DNA of 64,000 bases from Nevskia soli DSM 19509 (GTDB lineage: Bacteria; Pseudomonadota; Gammaproteobacteria; Nevskiales; Nevskiaceae). This document shows, piece by piece, positions 26,295 through 34,505 of this stretch. The stretch lies in contig NZ_KL543998.1 of assembly GCF_000711955.1 (NCBI RefSeq), forward strand, positions 299,054-363,053. The letters are read 5' to 3'. The notes under the pieces were generated by a model. It saw only the letters and a list, made by a program, of their open reading frames with translations, ran no database searches and had not been told where the DNA came from. The position numbers and the translations under genes were made by a program. How positions within the stretch are numbered: the stretch's first letter is position 1; every line of letters begins with the position of its first letter.

Positions 26295-27088
26295 CGGCCT
26301 TGCGCAAGACCCGCCTTCGGCAGCTTGTGGATGTGGTCGATGCGGAACAGGCCGGCGCTGTTGTCCGCCACCTCGGCCGAAGCCTTCGGGTCCATCGCGG
26401 TCGGCATGGTCGCCGGGCGCAGCGCATGGGCGCCGTCGAACAGCCGCGAAAGGTCCGCGTACAGATGCAACTCCGCACTGTTGTCCGCCGTGACCTGCAC
26501 CGGCGTCTGGAATTGCAGGAATACGCTGCGTGCCGGCGAATCGGCGCCGCCGCCGGTGTGGTAGGTCAAGGCGTGTTCGCCATCGCTGGACTGCGGCGAG
26601 TGCCCCTCGAACTGGAAGAAGATGTACCCGGTGTTCCAGGTCCAGAACATGCCGCGTGCCGGATCCAGGGTGCCGGTCTGCGCGCCCGCGCCATTGCGCG
26701 CGGTGTCCACACCGACCAGGAATTCGATGCCGCTGTAGGTTCCCTCCGGTATCGGCCCGATCTGGAACTGCTTCGAGGCCGCGTCCGCCTCGTCCACCAG
26801 GAAATAGCCGCGGCTGCTGTCCGCGCTCTGCGGATTGACGAACCAGGTGCTGTCGGCGCGTCGCAGGCGGAAGTTGCTCAGGTAGTAACGCAGCCGTTCG
26901 GCACTCCAGCTGTCGCCCGCGCCGGTCTTGTAGCTGTCCCCCAGGCGCAGCGGCGCCTCGCCGACCACGTGGCTGATCTCGATGCGCAAAGGCAAGCCGC
27001 CCTGTGCCGTGCCCTGACCACAGCCGGCGAGCAGCAACAACCATGCGGCGGCCAGATGGCGCGCCGCCAGGTTCATCCTGTTTTTCAT
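26291..27088 (-). CDS. MbnP family copper-binding lipoprotein
   Basis: 265 residues. The signal peptide ends in LLLLAGC, so Cys23 would be lipidated. The body carries MbnP hallmarks: YYLSNFRLRR, GVDTARNGAGAQTGTLDPARGMFWTWNTGYIFF, and a late HTGG segment. In the methanobactin system MbnP binds Cu(I) at a site that needs a kynurenine made from Trp by MbnH. Candidate tryptophans here are Trp61 (GDSWSAERL) and those in the FWTWN motif. MbnP/MbnH pairs also occur outside methanobactin operons, next to copper genes, as here. AGGA lies 9 nt before the ATG. It is the first gene of the coupled mbnP-mbnH-anchor-RND run. Confidence 0.88.
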   Translation of the reverse strand: MKNRMNLAARHLAAAWLLLLAGCGQGTAQGGLPLRIEISHVVGEAPLRLGDSYKTGAGDSWSAERLRYYLSNFRLRRADSTWFVNPQSADSSRGYFLVDEADAASKQFQIGPIPEGTYSGIEFLVGVDTARNGAGAQTGTLDPARGMFWTWNTGYIFFQFEGHSPQSSDGEHALTYHTGGGADSPARSVFLQFQTPVQVTADNSAELHLYADLSRLFDGAHALRPATMPTAMDPKASAEVADNSAGLFRIDHIHKLPKAGLAQGR

Positions 27089-27523
27089 TGTCCCGTTCCT
27101 GAGCCGCTTCCCGCGACATGCGCGCGGGAAGGAATCATAGGTTTGGCCGATGCGCGGCAGACACCGGTTTTCCAGATCGAATCGCGCTATTCATAGATGG
27201 ATTGCGCAGCGATTCGCCGTCCACCCTTCCAGGTTCAAGCAGCCGCGATAGAACCGGAGAGCGGCAAAAACGCAATCAGCGACAGCGTGGAAAGCCGGAA
27301 AAACGTTGTAACAAAGGGGTTTTATTCATGTTCAGGCTTGACCGGCCTGACCTGCAAGAGGCGCAGCACGGTTTGCCACATCGCATCAAAAGACGTGCAC
27401 CTGCCACTCCGTTATATGGATAGACGCGGAGATCATTTTTTTCCGCTGGCGCCTTGCGCTATTACATAGCGCACAAAAAGGGGCGCCCAACGGGCGCAAG
27501 CGGTCACCTGCTCAGGAAGCGAT
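27089..27523. other. Divergent regulatory region between mbnP and a hypothetical gene
   Basis: No gene is supportable in this 435-bp region, which is A/T-richer than its surroundings between about 27230 and 27480 and probably holds promoters in both directions (e.g. TATGAT on the minus strand near 27135). A hairpin GCGCCC-AAC-GGGCGC (27483-27497) is followed on the minus strand by CCTTTTT, the form of a terminator, although no minus-strand gene ends there. Confidence 0.5.
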
Positions 27524-28357
27524 GTGGTGCATGTAAAGAATCACGCCGCCGGCGGCGTACGCCCGGCATTGCCCGAACTGCGGTTGCAGGTGGTGGACCG
27601 CAACCTCGCCTTCCGTGCGTGCAATTATTCGCTGTATCCCTCGTGGCTGGCCTATCCCTGGGCGAATGCCCACCTGGTGATTCGCGGCACCCGTCCCTAT
27701 TCCATCGACCGCTGCGACCGCACCGCGCTGCGCAGCGAAGCCTCGGTGGTCGCCTCCATGCTCGAAGCCACGACGCAGTACAGCGAAGGGCTCGATGCCG
27801 CTGCGGTCGCCGCAGCCCTGCTCGAATTCGCCGAATCCGCGCCGCGGCCGGCGCAGGCCCTGCTCAACCTCAATACCCTGGCCAAGACGCGGCGGGTCAC
27901 GGGACAACTCACAGTGCTGGGCTGCCGTATCGCATCGGTGAGCAAGGCCGGCGAATTGAGCACGCTGGGTGGCCTGGAATTCGATCCGCCGCTGCACTCG
28001 GAGCCCGGCGGCCCGGCGCGCACCGATGGCTTGCGTGTGCGCCACCGCATCCTGCTGAGCCCGGGCACGCGCGTGCAATTCGCCTTGCCGCAGGCGCTGG
28101 CCGACGCGGCGCGCCGGCGGCCGCGGCCGGGACAGCGCATCGAACGGCTGGAAATCCTGCCTTCCGTATTCACCGACTGCACGACCTTCCGCACCTTGTG
28201 GCCGGAAGGTCCGGAACCACTGCTGGGCGAGCGATACCGTCTGGATTTCAGCTGGCGGGACCAGGCGGTGACTGTCGCGCTTCACCCGATTCCGCCGGCG
28301 GAATCGATCCAGGGCGACGAAACGCTGCCGGTGCTGGAAACCGATCCGGCGGGCTGA
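27524..28357 (+). CDS. Hypothetical protein
   Basis: 277 residues from a GTG at 27524 with AGGAAG 4 nt upstream (a second GTG follows directly). No signal peptide or membrane segment. The strong G/C preference at third codon positions supports this strand over the antisense frame of similar length. The sequence has an N-terminal aromatic-rich part (FRACNYSLYPSWLAYPW), a helical middle and a beta-rich C-terminal half (HRILLSPGTRVQFALPQ ... YRLDFSWRDQAVTVALHPIPP). I do not recognise the family. It is divergent from mbnP and 167 bp upstream of the acyl-CoA dehydrogenase on the same strand. Confidence 0.6.
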   Translation: MVHVKNHAAGGVRPALPELRLQVVDRNLAFRACNYSLYPSWLAYPWANAHLVIRGTRPYSIDRCDRTALRSEASVVASMLEATTQYSEGLDAAAVAAALLEFAESAPRPAQALLNLNTLAKTRRVTGQLTVLGCRIASVSKAGELSTLGGLEFDPPLHSEPGGPARTDGLRVRHRILLSPGTRVQFALPQALADAARRRPRPGQRIERLEILPSVFTDCTTFRTLWPEGPEPLLGERYRLDFSWRDQAVTVALHPIPPAESIQGDETLPVLETDPAG

Positions 28358-28524
28358 ACTCCACCCGGCATCCGCACGCCGGCGGCGCAGGATAAGGCCG
28401 ATTACCACTCATCTGCGTAGACGATGCGTAACGGGATAAAATCGGCGAAGGTCCGGCGGCCTGCTACAGGCCCCGATCTTCCACCGAACGAGCGCACCGC
28501 GCTCCCCGCACCGACGACCAATCT

Positions 28525-29694
28525 ATGAGCTCCGCACCCGCCCCCAGCCTTCCCTACGTCTCGCCCTGGATGGACGAGGACCTGACCATGTTCCGCGACG
28601 CCGTGTCGCGCTTCGTCGAAGCCGAAATGGTGCCGCAAGACGAGCAATGGCGGCACCAGAAGCACGTCGGCCACGAGATCTGGCGCAAGGCCGGCGCGCA
28701 GGGCCTGCTCTGTACCGACATCCCGGCCGAGTACGGCGGCGCCGGCGGCGACTTCCGCCACGAGGCGGTGGTATACGAGGAAACCCAGCGCCGCGGCCTC
28801 AGCGGTTTCGGCCAGGGCGTGCACAGCATCTGCGCCCACTACATCCTCAACCACGGCACCGAGGAGCAGAAGCAGCGCTTCCTGCCGCGCATGGCGCGCG
28901 GCGAACTGGTCGGCGCCATCGCCATGACCGAGCCCGGCGCCGGCTCCGACCTGCAGGGCATCCGCACCAAGGCGGTGAAGGACGGCGACGACTACATCAT
29001 CAACGGCTCCAAGATCTTCATCACCAACGGCTACCTCGCCGAGATCATGATCGTGGTGACCAAGACCGACCCGAGCCAGGGAGCGCGCGGCACCTCGATC
29101 TTCCTGGTGGAAACGCCGGGGCTGAAGGGTTACCGCGTCGGCCGCATCCTCGACAAGATGGGCATGAAGGCGCAGGACACCTCGGAACTGTTCTTCGAGG
29201 ATGTGCGCGTGTCGGCCGACAACCTGCTCGGCGGCCGCGAGGGCCAGGGCTTCTACCAGCTGATGTCCGACCTGCCCTACGAGCGCCTGATTGTCGCCCT
29301 GGGCGGCGTCGCCGCGATGGAAGGCGGCCTGGAAGCGACCAAGCAGTACGTGCGCGAGCGCAAGGCCTTCGGCAAGAGCATCGCCGAATTCCAGAACACC
29401 AAGTTCAAGCTGGCCGAGATCGCCACCCACACCCGCGTCGCCCGCGTCTTCATCGACCGCTGCATCCAGGACCACCTGGAAGGCAAGCTCGACACCGCCA
29501 CCGCCTCGATGGCCAAGTACTGGGTCACCGACACGCAGCAACAGATGCTCGACGAATGCGTGCAACTCCACGGCGGCTACGGCTACATGAACGAGTACCT
29601 GGTCACCCGCATGTTCGCCGACTCGCGCGTGCAGCGCATCTACGGCGGCACCAACGAGATCATGAAGGAAGTGATCGCGCGTTCGTTGAGCTGA
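28525..29694 (+). CDS. Acyl-CoA dehydrogenase
   Basis: 389 residues, cytoplasmic. FAD-dependent alpha,beta-dehydrogenation of acyl-CoA in fatty-acid, branched or steroid side-chain catabolism. Signatures: AMTEPGAGSDLQGI (signature 1), the DYIINGSKIFITNG block, DKMGMKAQDTSELFFEDVRV, and QLHGGYGYMNEY near the end. The position that holds the catalytic Glu in short/medium-chain enzymes reads RIYGGTNEI (Gly), while Glu253 in LPYERL sits where long-chain and isovaleryl-CoA dehydrogenases keep theirs, so this enzyme should use the latter base. It is monocistronic with a strong terminator downstream. Confidence 0.93.
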   Translation: MSSAPAPSLPYVSPWMDEDLTMFRDAVSRFVEAEMVPQDEQWRHQKHVGHEIWRKAGAQGLLCTDIPAEYGGAGGDFRHEAVVYEETQRRGLSGFGQGVHSICAHYILNHGTEEQKQRFLPRMARGELVGAIAMTEPGAGSDLQGIRTKAVKDGDDYIINGSKIFITNGYLAEIMIVVTKTDPSQGARGTSIFLVETPGLKGYRVGRILDKMGMKAQDTSELFFEDVRVSADNLLGGREGQGFYQLMSDLPYERLIVALGGVAAMEGGLEATKQYVRERKAFGKSIAEFQNTKFKLAEIATHTRVARVFIDRCIQDHLEGKLDTATASMAKYWVTDTQQQMLDECVQLHGGYGYMNEYLVTRMFADSRVQRIYGGTNEIMKEVIARSLS

Positions 29695-30097
29695 TGCCGG
29701 ACCATCAGGCCTGACGACGAGCCCGGGAATCGCCCAGCGGCTCCATTCCTCCGCCCGGTTTATCGGGGGAATTTGCGCAAATCAAGGCGGATCGAAGCTT
29801 CGATCCGCCTTTTTTGTGGCCGCAAACCCGAATCCTGAGTCACCAGCCGAACGGTAGCAAATGAAGCCGTGAACGGAATTTTTACTACCCGTTCGGGTCG
29901 GGCTGGAGGATCGATTGCCCCCTAACCTGTTGTCGCGAGGAGAACCGGAAGCGGTACCGCAAGACGTCTCACCCAATGCAGGTGTGCCGGATCATTGCGT
30001 AAGAAGACGCTTCCACTAACATCGCCCGCTACAACAAAGCATTGCCGGCTCAGGGACCGCGACAAGCGAAGTCTTGCAATCGACATAAGGGTGAACC
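29695..30097. other. Intergenic region between acyl-CoA dehydrogenase and second DUF1302 gene
   Basis: No gene is seen. It contains the terminator at 29784-29815, a 10-bp palindrome GCGGTACCGC (29951-29960), and presumably the promoter of the downstream DUF1302 gene. Confidence 0.55.
29784..29815 (+). terminator. Rho-independent terminator of the acyl-CoA dehydrogenase gene
   Basis: AAGGCGGATCGAAG pairs perfectly with CTTCGATCCGCCTT, followed by a T-run (TTTTTTG). It lies ~90 nt after the stop codon. Confidence 0.92.
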
Positions 30098-31942
30098 ATG
30101 AAAAAAGCGAAAGCATCACGTTGGCGGATCTGCCTGTTTGCCTGCCTGATCCTGGGGGGCGCCGCGCGCGCCGATGAGGAGGCCGCGCCGGCGGCATCGA
30201 GCTGGGCGCTGCCGGACTGGGCGTCCCTCAGCGGCTATGTCCGTCCCGAGGTGGCGTTGAAGGCCTCGGACCGCGAGGATCCATTCAACCAGCGCGGCAA
30301 TCTCTTCAACGGCGTGCCGGTGGCACGCCACAGCTTCGTCGCCGACGACGTCACAACACGCAACGGCCAGCCGGCGGACAACTATCTCAACCTGGCTTTC
30401 CTGCGCGCCGAACTCGATGCCTCGCTGCGCTTCTCCCCGCAACTGAGCCTGACGGCGAAGCTGCGCGGCATCTTCGATCCCGCGGCCTACGACGAATTCG
30501 ATCCCGGCGCGGTCGGCAGCCAAGCCGCGGGGAGCCTTTATGGGCGGCCCAACTACTTCAAATACGACGTCGAGGGCAGCGGCCACCCGCAACCCCTGGA
30601 CTGGGCCGGGCGCAATTACCAGCTCTACTTCCCCGCCCTGTTCCTCGAGTACAGCAACGGCCCGCTGGACGTGCGCGTCGGCAACCAGCAGATCGCCTGG
30701 GGCCAGGCCATCTTCTTCCGCGTGCTCGACGTGCCGGACGGCCTGGACCTGCGGCGTCACTCGGCACTGGACTATGCCTCCGAGGAATTCTCGGACAAGC
30801 GCGTGCCGGCGCCGGCGGTGCGGGTGCTGTACCAGATCGCCGACCATTGGCTGGCGGACGGCTTCGTGCAGAAATTCCAGCCGACCGTCTACGGCAATCC
30901 GAATACGCCGTACAACGCCATCCCCTCGCAGTTCACGGTGCACGACAACTACAGGAATTACGACAGCAAGCTGGACTACGGCTTGCGCCTGAAAGCGGAC
31001 TTCGGCGACATCGGCCTGCAGGCCATCGCCGCGCGGCGCTACAACCCGGACGGCGTCTATCGCTGGACCGCCTCGGGCGTGAACCGCGATCTGCCCGGCG
31101 CTCCGGGCTCGGGCGGTGTGCTGGCGCAGACGCCGTTCGAGGTGGATCCGACTGGCGTATGGAGTTCGGCCGAATGGTTCACCTACGCCGGCATGGCGCG
31201 GCTCAATGGCCTTGACGGCCTCAACGCTGCGGTGCGCGACTTCCCCGCCGCGGCCCTGCTCGGCGCGGCACAGGTGCCGACCTACGACCTGGCCCGGCAG
31301 GAGCTGGATACCTTCTTCCAGGCCTCGGGCAGCGGCCTGCGCGGACACATCCAGCGCTCATACCGCGCCGAGACCGACCTGGGCGGCGGCGCCAGCTACG
31401 TCATCTCCGCGGCGCCGGGCTCCCTGCTGGACCAGCTCATCATCAACGTGGAAGCGCTGTACGTGCCGGATCGCACCTTCACCGATCCCTCGCTCGGCGC
31501 CGGCTTCCTGCGCAAGCATGAATGGACCACCGCACTGGTGATGGAGAAATACCAGCGGTTCTCGGCCAGCCTGCCGGCAACCTACATGGTGTTCCAGTGG
31601 CTGCACAAGACCGAAAGCGATCTGTTCGGCCGCTACCTCGGCGGCATGGGCGGCGATGTGAGCAAGCCGCCGCCCGGCTACGGCGGCGGCTACAACGCCT
31701 TCGCCCTCGCCCTGCAGCAGCCCTTCCCCAACCTGATCTGGCGCGCCGACTTCGCCGCGCTCTACGATCCAAAGGGTGGCATCCTGCTGCAGCCAGCGGT
31801 GCGCTGGAAGCCGAACGGCCGCTTCACCGTCGAAGCGTTCTACAACTTCATCGACGGCCATCTGGGCACACCGACCAACAATGCCCTGTCGACGTTCGAC
31901 TATGCCAGCGAGGTGACGCTGCGCGTCGGTTACCAGTTCTGA
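30098..31942 (+). CDS. DUF1302 family outer-membrane protein, second copy
   Basis: 614 residues with a signal peptide (CLFACLILGGAARA). The mature protein begins with the family's SGYVRPEVALKASDREDPFNQRG-like segment, carries NQQIAWGQAIFFRVLDV and VRVLYQIADHW, and ends in LRVGYQF, a good barrel-closing strand with terminal Phe. DUF1302 proteins are associated with uptake or surface handling of hydrophobic compounds. The start follows AAGGGTGA. Compared with the copy at 5032-6960 it shares architecture but low identity by eye. A long GC-rich hairpin follows the stop. Confidence 0.88.
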   Translation: MKKAKASRWRICLFACLILGGAARADEEAAPAASSWALPDWASLSGYVRPEVALKASDREDPFNQRGNLFNGVPVARHSFVADDVTTRNGQPADNYLNLAFLRAELDASLRFSPQLSLTAKLRGIFDPAAYDEFDPGAVGSQAAGSLYGRPNYFKYDVEGSGHPQPLDWAGRNYQLYFPALFLEYSNGPLDVRVGNQQIAWGQAIFFRVLDVPDGLDLRRHSALDYASEEFSDKRVPAPAVRVLYQIADHWLADGFVQKFQPTVYGNPNTPYNAIPSQFTVHDNYRNYDSKLDYGLRLKADFGDIGLQAIAARRYNPDGVYRWTASGVNRDLPGAPGSGGVLAQTPFEVDPTGVWSSAEWFTYAGMARLNGLDGLNAAVRDFPAAALLGAAQVPTYDLARQELDTFFQASGSGLRGHIQRSYRAETDLGGGASYVISAAPGSLLDQLIINVEALYVPDRTFTDPSLGAGFLRKHEWTTALVMEKYQRFSASLPATYMVFQWLHKTESDLFGRYLGGMGGDVSKPPPGYGGGYNAFALALQQPFPNLIWRADFAALYDPKGGILLQPAVRWKPNGRFTVEAFYNFIDGHLGTPTNNALSTFDYASEVTLRVGYQF

Positions 31943-31950
31943 GACCGGGC

Positions 31951-31990
31951 GATGGATGGGCCGCGCCGCATCGCGGCCGGCCCATCCATC
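31951..31990. terminator. Bidirectional terminator-like hairpin
   Basis: GATGGATGGGCC (31951-31962) pairs with GGCCCATCCATC (31979-31990), with GCCGC/GCGGC pairing inside. It lies between the convergent DUF1302 and nitroreductase stops. There is no T-run. Confidence 0.65.
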
Positions 31991-32003
31991 ACCGGCCCGG
32001 GCT

Positions 32004-32675
32004 TCACCCGATGAAGCGGCAGAATTCCTCCAGCGGCGCCCGGTCCGTGCGCAGCCGGTTGATCACCGCGGCCCGATCCTCGTAGCCGATGGCCATGCCG
32101 CAGAACAGCATCAGTTCCTCGGGTGCTTCAAGGAAAGTCCGTACCGTGCGGTGCAGCAGCGACCAGCATTCCTGGGGGCAGCTGTCGATGCCGGCTTCGC
32201 GCAGCAGCAGCATCAGGGTTTGCAGGTACATGCCCAGGTCCGACCATTGCGGCGGCCCCATCTGGCGGTCGACCAGGCAGAACAGACCCATCGGCGCGCC
32301 GAAGAACTTGAAGTTGTTGCTGAACCAGCTGAGGCGGGCGAACTTGTTCTCGCGCGCGATGCCGAGCAGGCCGTAGAGATCCTCGCCGTTCTTGTAGCGG
32401 TAGTCGCGGTACGGAGCCTTGAGGGACTTCGGATAGACGTCGTATTCGGCCGGAGCATCGCCCATCGGATTCTTGGCCAGCTGTTTCGCCACCTGGGCCT
32501 TGAACTGCGCCAGCGGCTCGCCCGAGACCACGTAGATCTTCCAGGGCTGCACATTGCCGCCCGAAGGCGCCCGTGAAGCCTTGGCCAGGGCTTCCTCGAC
32601 CAGGGCGCGCGGCACCGGCTTGTCGAGGAAGGCCCGCACCGAACGGCGGCCCAGTACGGCATCAGTCACATTCAT
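32004..32675 (-). CDS. Nitroreductase family protein
   Basis: 223 residues, cytoplasmic. FMN-dependent oxidoreductase fold: N-terminal RRSVRAFLDKPVP, the phosphate-binding RAPSGGNVQPW, and a C-terminal GYEDR followed by NRLRTDRAPLEEF. These enzymes reduce nitro compounds, quinones or flavins with NAD(P)H. The ATG at 32675 follows GGGGA at 9 nt and gives the standard start of the family (MNVTDAVLGRRSVR). The upstream neighbour, an acetyltransferase, is divergent. Confidence 0.92.
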   Translation of the reverse strand: MNVTDAVLGRRSVRAFLDKPVPRALVEEALAKASRAPSGGNVQPWKIYVVSGEPLAQFKAQVAKQLAKNPMGDAPAEYDVYPKSLKAPYRDYRYKNGEDLYGLLGIARENKFARLSWFSNNFKFFGAPMGLFCLVDRQMGPPQWSDLGMYLQTLMLLLREAGIDSCPQECWSLLHRTVRTFLEAPEELMLFCGMAIGYEDRAAVINRLRTDRAPLEEFCRFIG

Positions 32676-32845
32676 CGCGGCTATTCCCCGGCTGTTCCAT
32701 ACGACTGGTTCGATCCGCATGCCGGCGCCCGGCACGGCACGGACATGATACAGATGCCTTCCCCCGCGGCAGGCGGGTGTGTCGGTTGAAGCGGCCGCTC
32801 CGATCGGTCGTAATAGCACCTCCGCCACATACACCGGATCCGGCA

Positions 32846-33577
32846 ATGACTCCGCAAACCAACGCACTCGGCCAACTCCTGGACCGCCCGGTGCCAGACT
32901 GGCAGGCGCCAACAATGCCGCCGCGCGAAGCCATGCAGGGCCGCTGGTGCCGGCTCGAGCCGCTGGATGCGGAGCACCACGCCCGGCCACTGTATGAAGC
33001 CTTCGCGCTCGATGCGGATGGCCGCAACTGGACCTATCTGCCCTACGGTCCCTACGATTCCTTCGACAGCTACCGTGCCTGGGTGGATTCGGCGAGCAAA
33101 GGGCCGGACCCGCTGTTCTTCGCCATCGTCGACCTGGCCTCGGGCCGGGCCGTCGGCGTCGCCAGCTTCATGCGCATCGATCCGCGCAACGGCTCGATCG
33201 AAGTGGGCGGGCTCAACTTCTCCCCGCTGCTGCAAGGCCGGCCGGCCGCAACCGAAGCGATGTTCCTGATGATGCGGCAGGCCTTCGCGCTGGGCTACCG
33301 CCGCTACGAGTGGAAGTGCAATGCCCTCAACACCCCCTCGCGCTCGGCGGCCCTGCGCTTGGGCTTCAGCTTCGAGGGGGTGTTCCGCCAGGCCACCGTG
33401 GTGAAGGGCCGCAACCGCGACACCGCCTGGTATTCGGTGGTCGACGGCGAGTGGCCGGGGCTGCAAGCGGCCTTCGTGCGCTGGCTGGCGCCGGATAATT
33501 TCGACGCCCGGGGATTGCAGAAACTGCGGCTGTCGGAGCTGACCGCCGCGGTACCTAAGGTCGCCGGCATCGCCTGA
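32846..33577 (+). CDS. GNAT family N-acetyltransferase (RimJ-like)
   Basis: 243 residues, cytoplasmic. Features of the RimJ/RimL-like GNAT group: an N-terminal strand GRWCRLEPLD, WTYLPYGPYDSFDSYRAWV, VGVASFMRIDPRNGSIEVGGLNFSP, the acetyl-CoA region LQGRPAATEAMFLMM, and YEWKCNALNTPSRSAALRLGFSFEGVFRQ. It would transfer acetyl from acetyl-CoA to an amine or protein N-terminus; the substrate is unknown. The ATG at 32846 was chosen as the first that leaves a normal N-terminus; longer frames run into the divergent promoter. Confidence 0.9.
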   Translation: MTPQTNALGQLLDRPVPDWQAPTMPPREAMQGRWCRLEPLDAEHHARPLYEAFALDADGRNWTYLPYGPYDSFDSYRAWVDSASKGPDPLFFAIVDLASGRAVGVASFMRIDPRNGSIEVGGLNFSPLLQGRPAATEAMFLMMRQAFALGYRRYEWKCNALNTPSRSAALRLGFSFEGVFRQATVVKGRNRDTAWYSVVDGEWPGLQAAFVRWLAPDNFDARGLQKLRLSELTAAVPKVAGIA

Positions 33578-33693
33578 GCCACCGCGGCGGCGGGTCCGAT
33601 TCATCTATATTAGGCGCCTATAACAGCACGAATCACGGCCAGCGCGAAGACCCCGTCCCGGCGCAGCACGAGATTCCCACAACGAGGAGCCCC

Positions 33694-34104
33694 ATGATCG
33701 GATACCTGTTCGTCACCGGCCTGATTTTCGCGCTGGTCGGGCTGTACAGCCTGATCGATCCGAATGCCGCCCTGGCCCCGCTGGACCTGCACTTCCAGAC
33801 GGTCAACAGCTTCAGCCAGGAACGCGGCACCGCCGGCGGCGTGACACTGGCCGTGGGCCTCTTCCTGATCGCCAGCGCCCGCTACCGCAGGCTGGTTCTG
33901 CCGGCCCTGTGGATGGTGACGTTGGTGCTCGGCGGCCTCGAAGTGGGCCGGCTGGTGGGCCTGGTGGTCGACGGCGTACCGGGCAAGATCGTGTGGATCT
34001 ACGCCGCCTTCGAGGTCTTCGGCCTGCTCCAGGGCATTTTCTGGCTGCGACGGGAACTCGCGGCGCAGCCTTGGCCCCGCTCAATCCAGACCCGAACGGT
34101 CTAG
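33694..34104 (+). CDS. DUF4345-like small membrane protein
   Basis: 136 residues with four predicted membrane helices: YLFVTGLIFALVGLYSLI, GVTLAVGLFLIASA, VLPALWMVTLVLGGLEVGRLVGLVV and IVWIYAAFEVFGLLQGIFWL. This arrangement and the YSLIDP after helix 1 resemble DUF4345 proteins; function unknown. GAGGAG lies a few bases before the ATG. The stop overlaps the stop of the convergent small gene on the other strand by two bases. Confidence 0.75.
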   Translation: MIGYLFVTGLIFALVGLYSLIDPNAALAPLDLHFQTVNSFSQERGTAGGVTLAVGLFLIASARYRRLVLPALWMVTLVLGGLEVGRLVGLVVDGVPGKIVWIYAAFEVFGLLQGIFWLRRELAAQPWPRSIQTRTV

Positions 34105-34304
34105 GCGGCGCTGCTGGTCAGCACACCCCGACCGGCATCGGTCAAGCGGTCGTGATGGTCGATCAATCCGGCGCGGCGCAGGGAGGCCAGCGCCAGCATG
34201 CACTTGCCGTAGTCGCCGCGCGCATGACATTCGCCGAAGGGATCGCGCCCCTCGCCGATGTTGTGCAAAGCCGCCAACTCCATCTCGCTCAGACCCGAAT
34301 TCAT
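34101..34304 (-). CDS. Small winged-helix-like protein
   Basis: 67 residues starting at an ATG with an excellent AAAGGAGAGG upstream, 7 nt away. The sequence (ALHNIGEGRDPFGECHARGDYGKCMLALASLRRAGLIDHH ... LTDAGRGVL) looks like the C-terminal part of a winged helix where LRRAGLI is the recognition-type helix and LTDAGR the wing. Two Cys are present. Function unknown. Its stop codon and that of the DUF4345-like gene overlap tail to tail. Confidence 0.65.
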   Translation of the reverse strand: MNSGLSEMELAALHNIGEGRDPFGECHARGDYGKCMLALASLRRAGLIDHHDRLTDAGRGVLTSSAA

Positions 34305-34505
34305 GGCCCTCTCCTTTGCGCCATTGCCGATGCAGCCATTGCCAACGCAGAGTAACCGCAGCACCATACGCCTTGGAGTGGGTATAACAACCTAATGCTG
34401 AATAGGGGCTGAAGAGCGGTAGTACCGCGGGTGGCGAGCGGTGTGGGATGCGCGATTGATTCGCCGCATTCGTCCGACGAGTTGCCCCGGCGGATCAGGC
34501 CCGGC

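Noticed and set aside
27512..28408. Long minus-strand frame (298 codons) antisense to the hypothetical gene
   Set aside because: Its product is Arg/Gln/Gly-rich without hydrophobic pattern, while the plus strand has strong G/C third positions and an AGGAAG ribosome-binding site.
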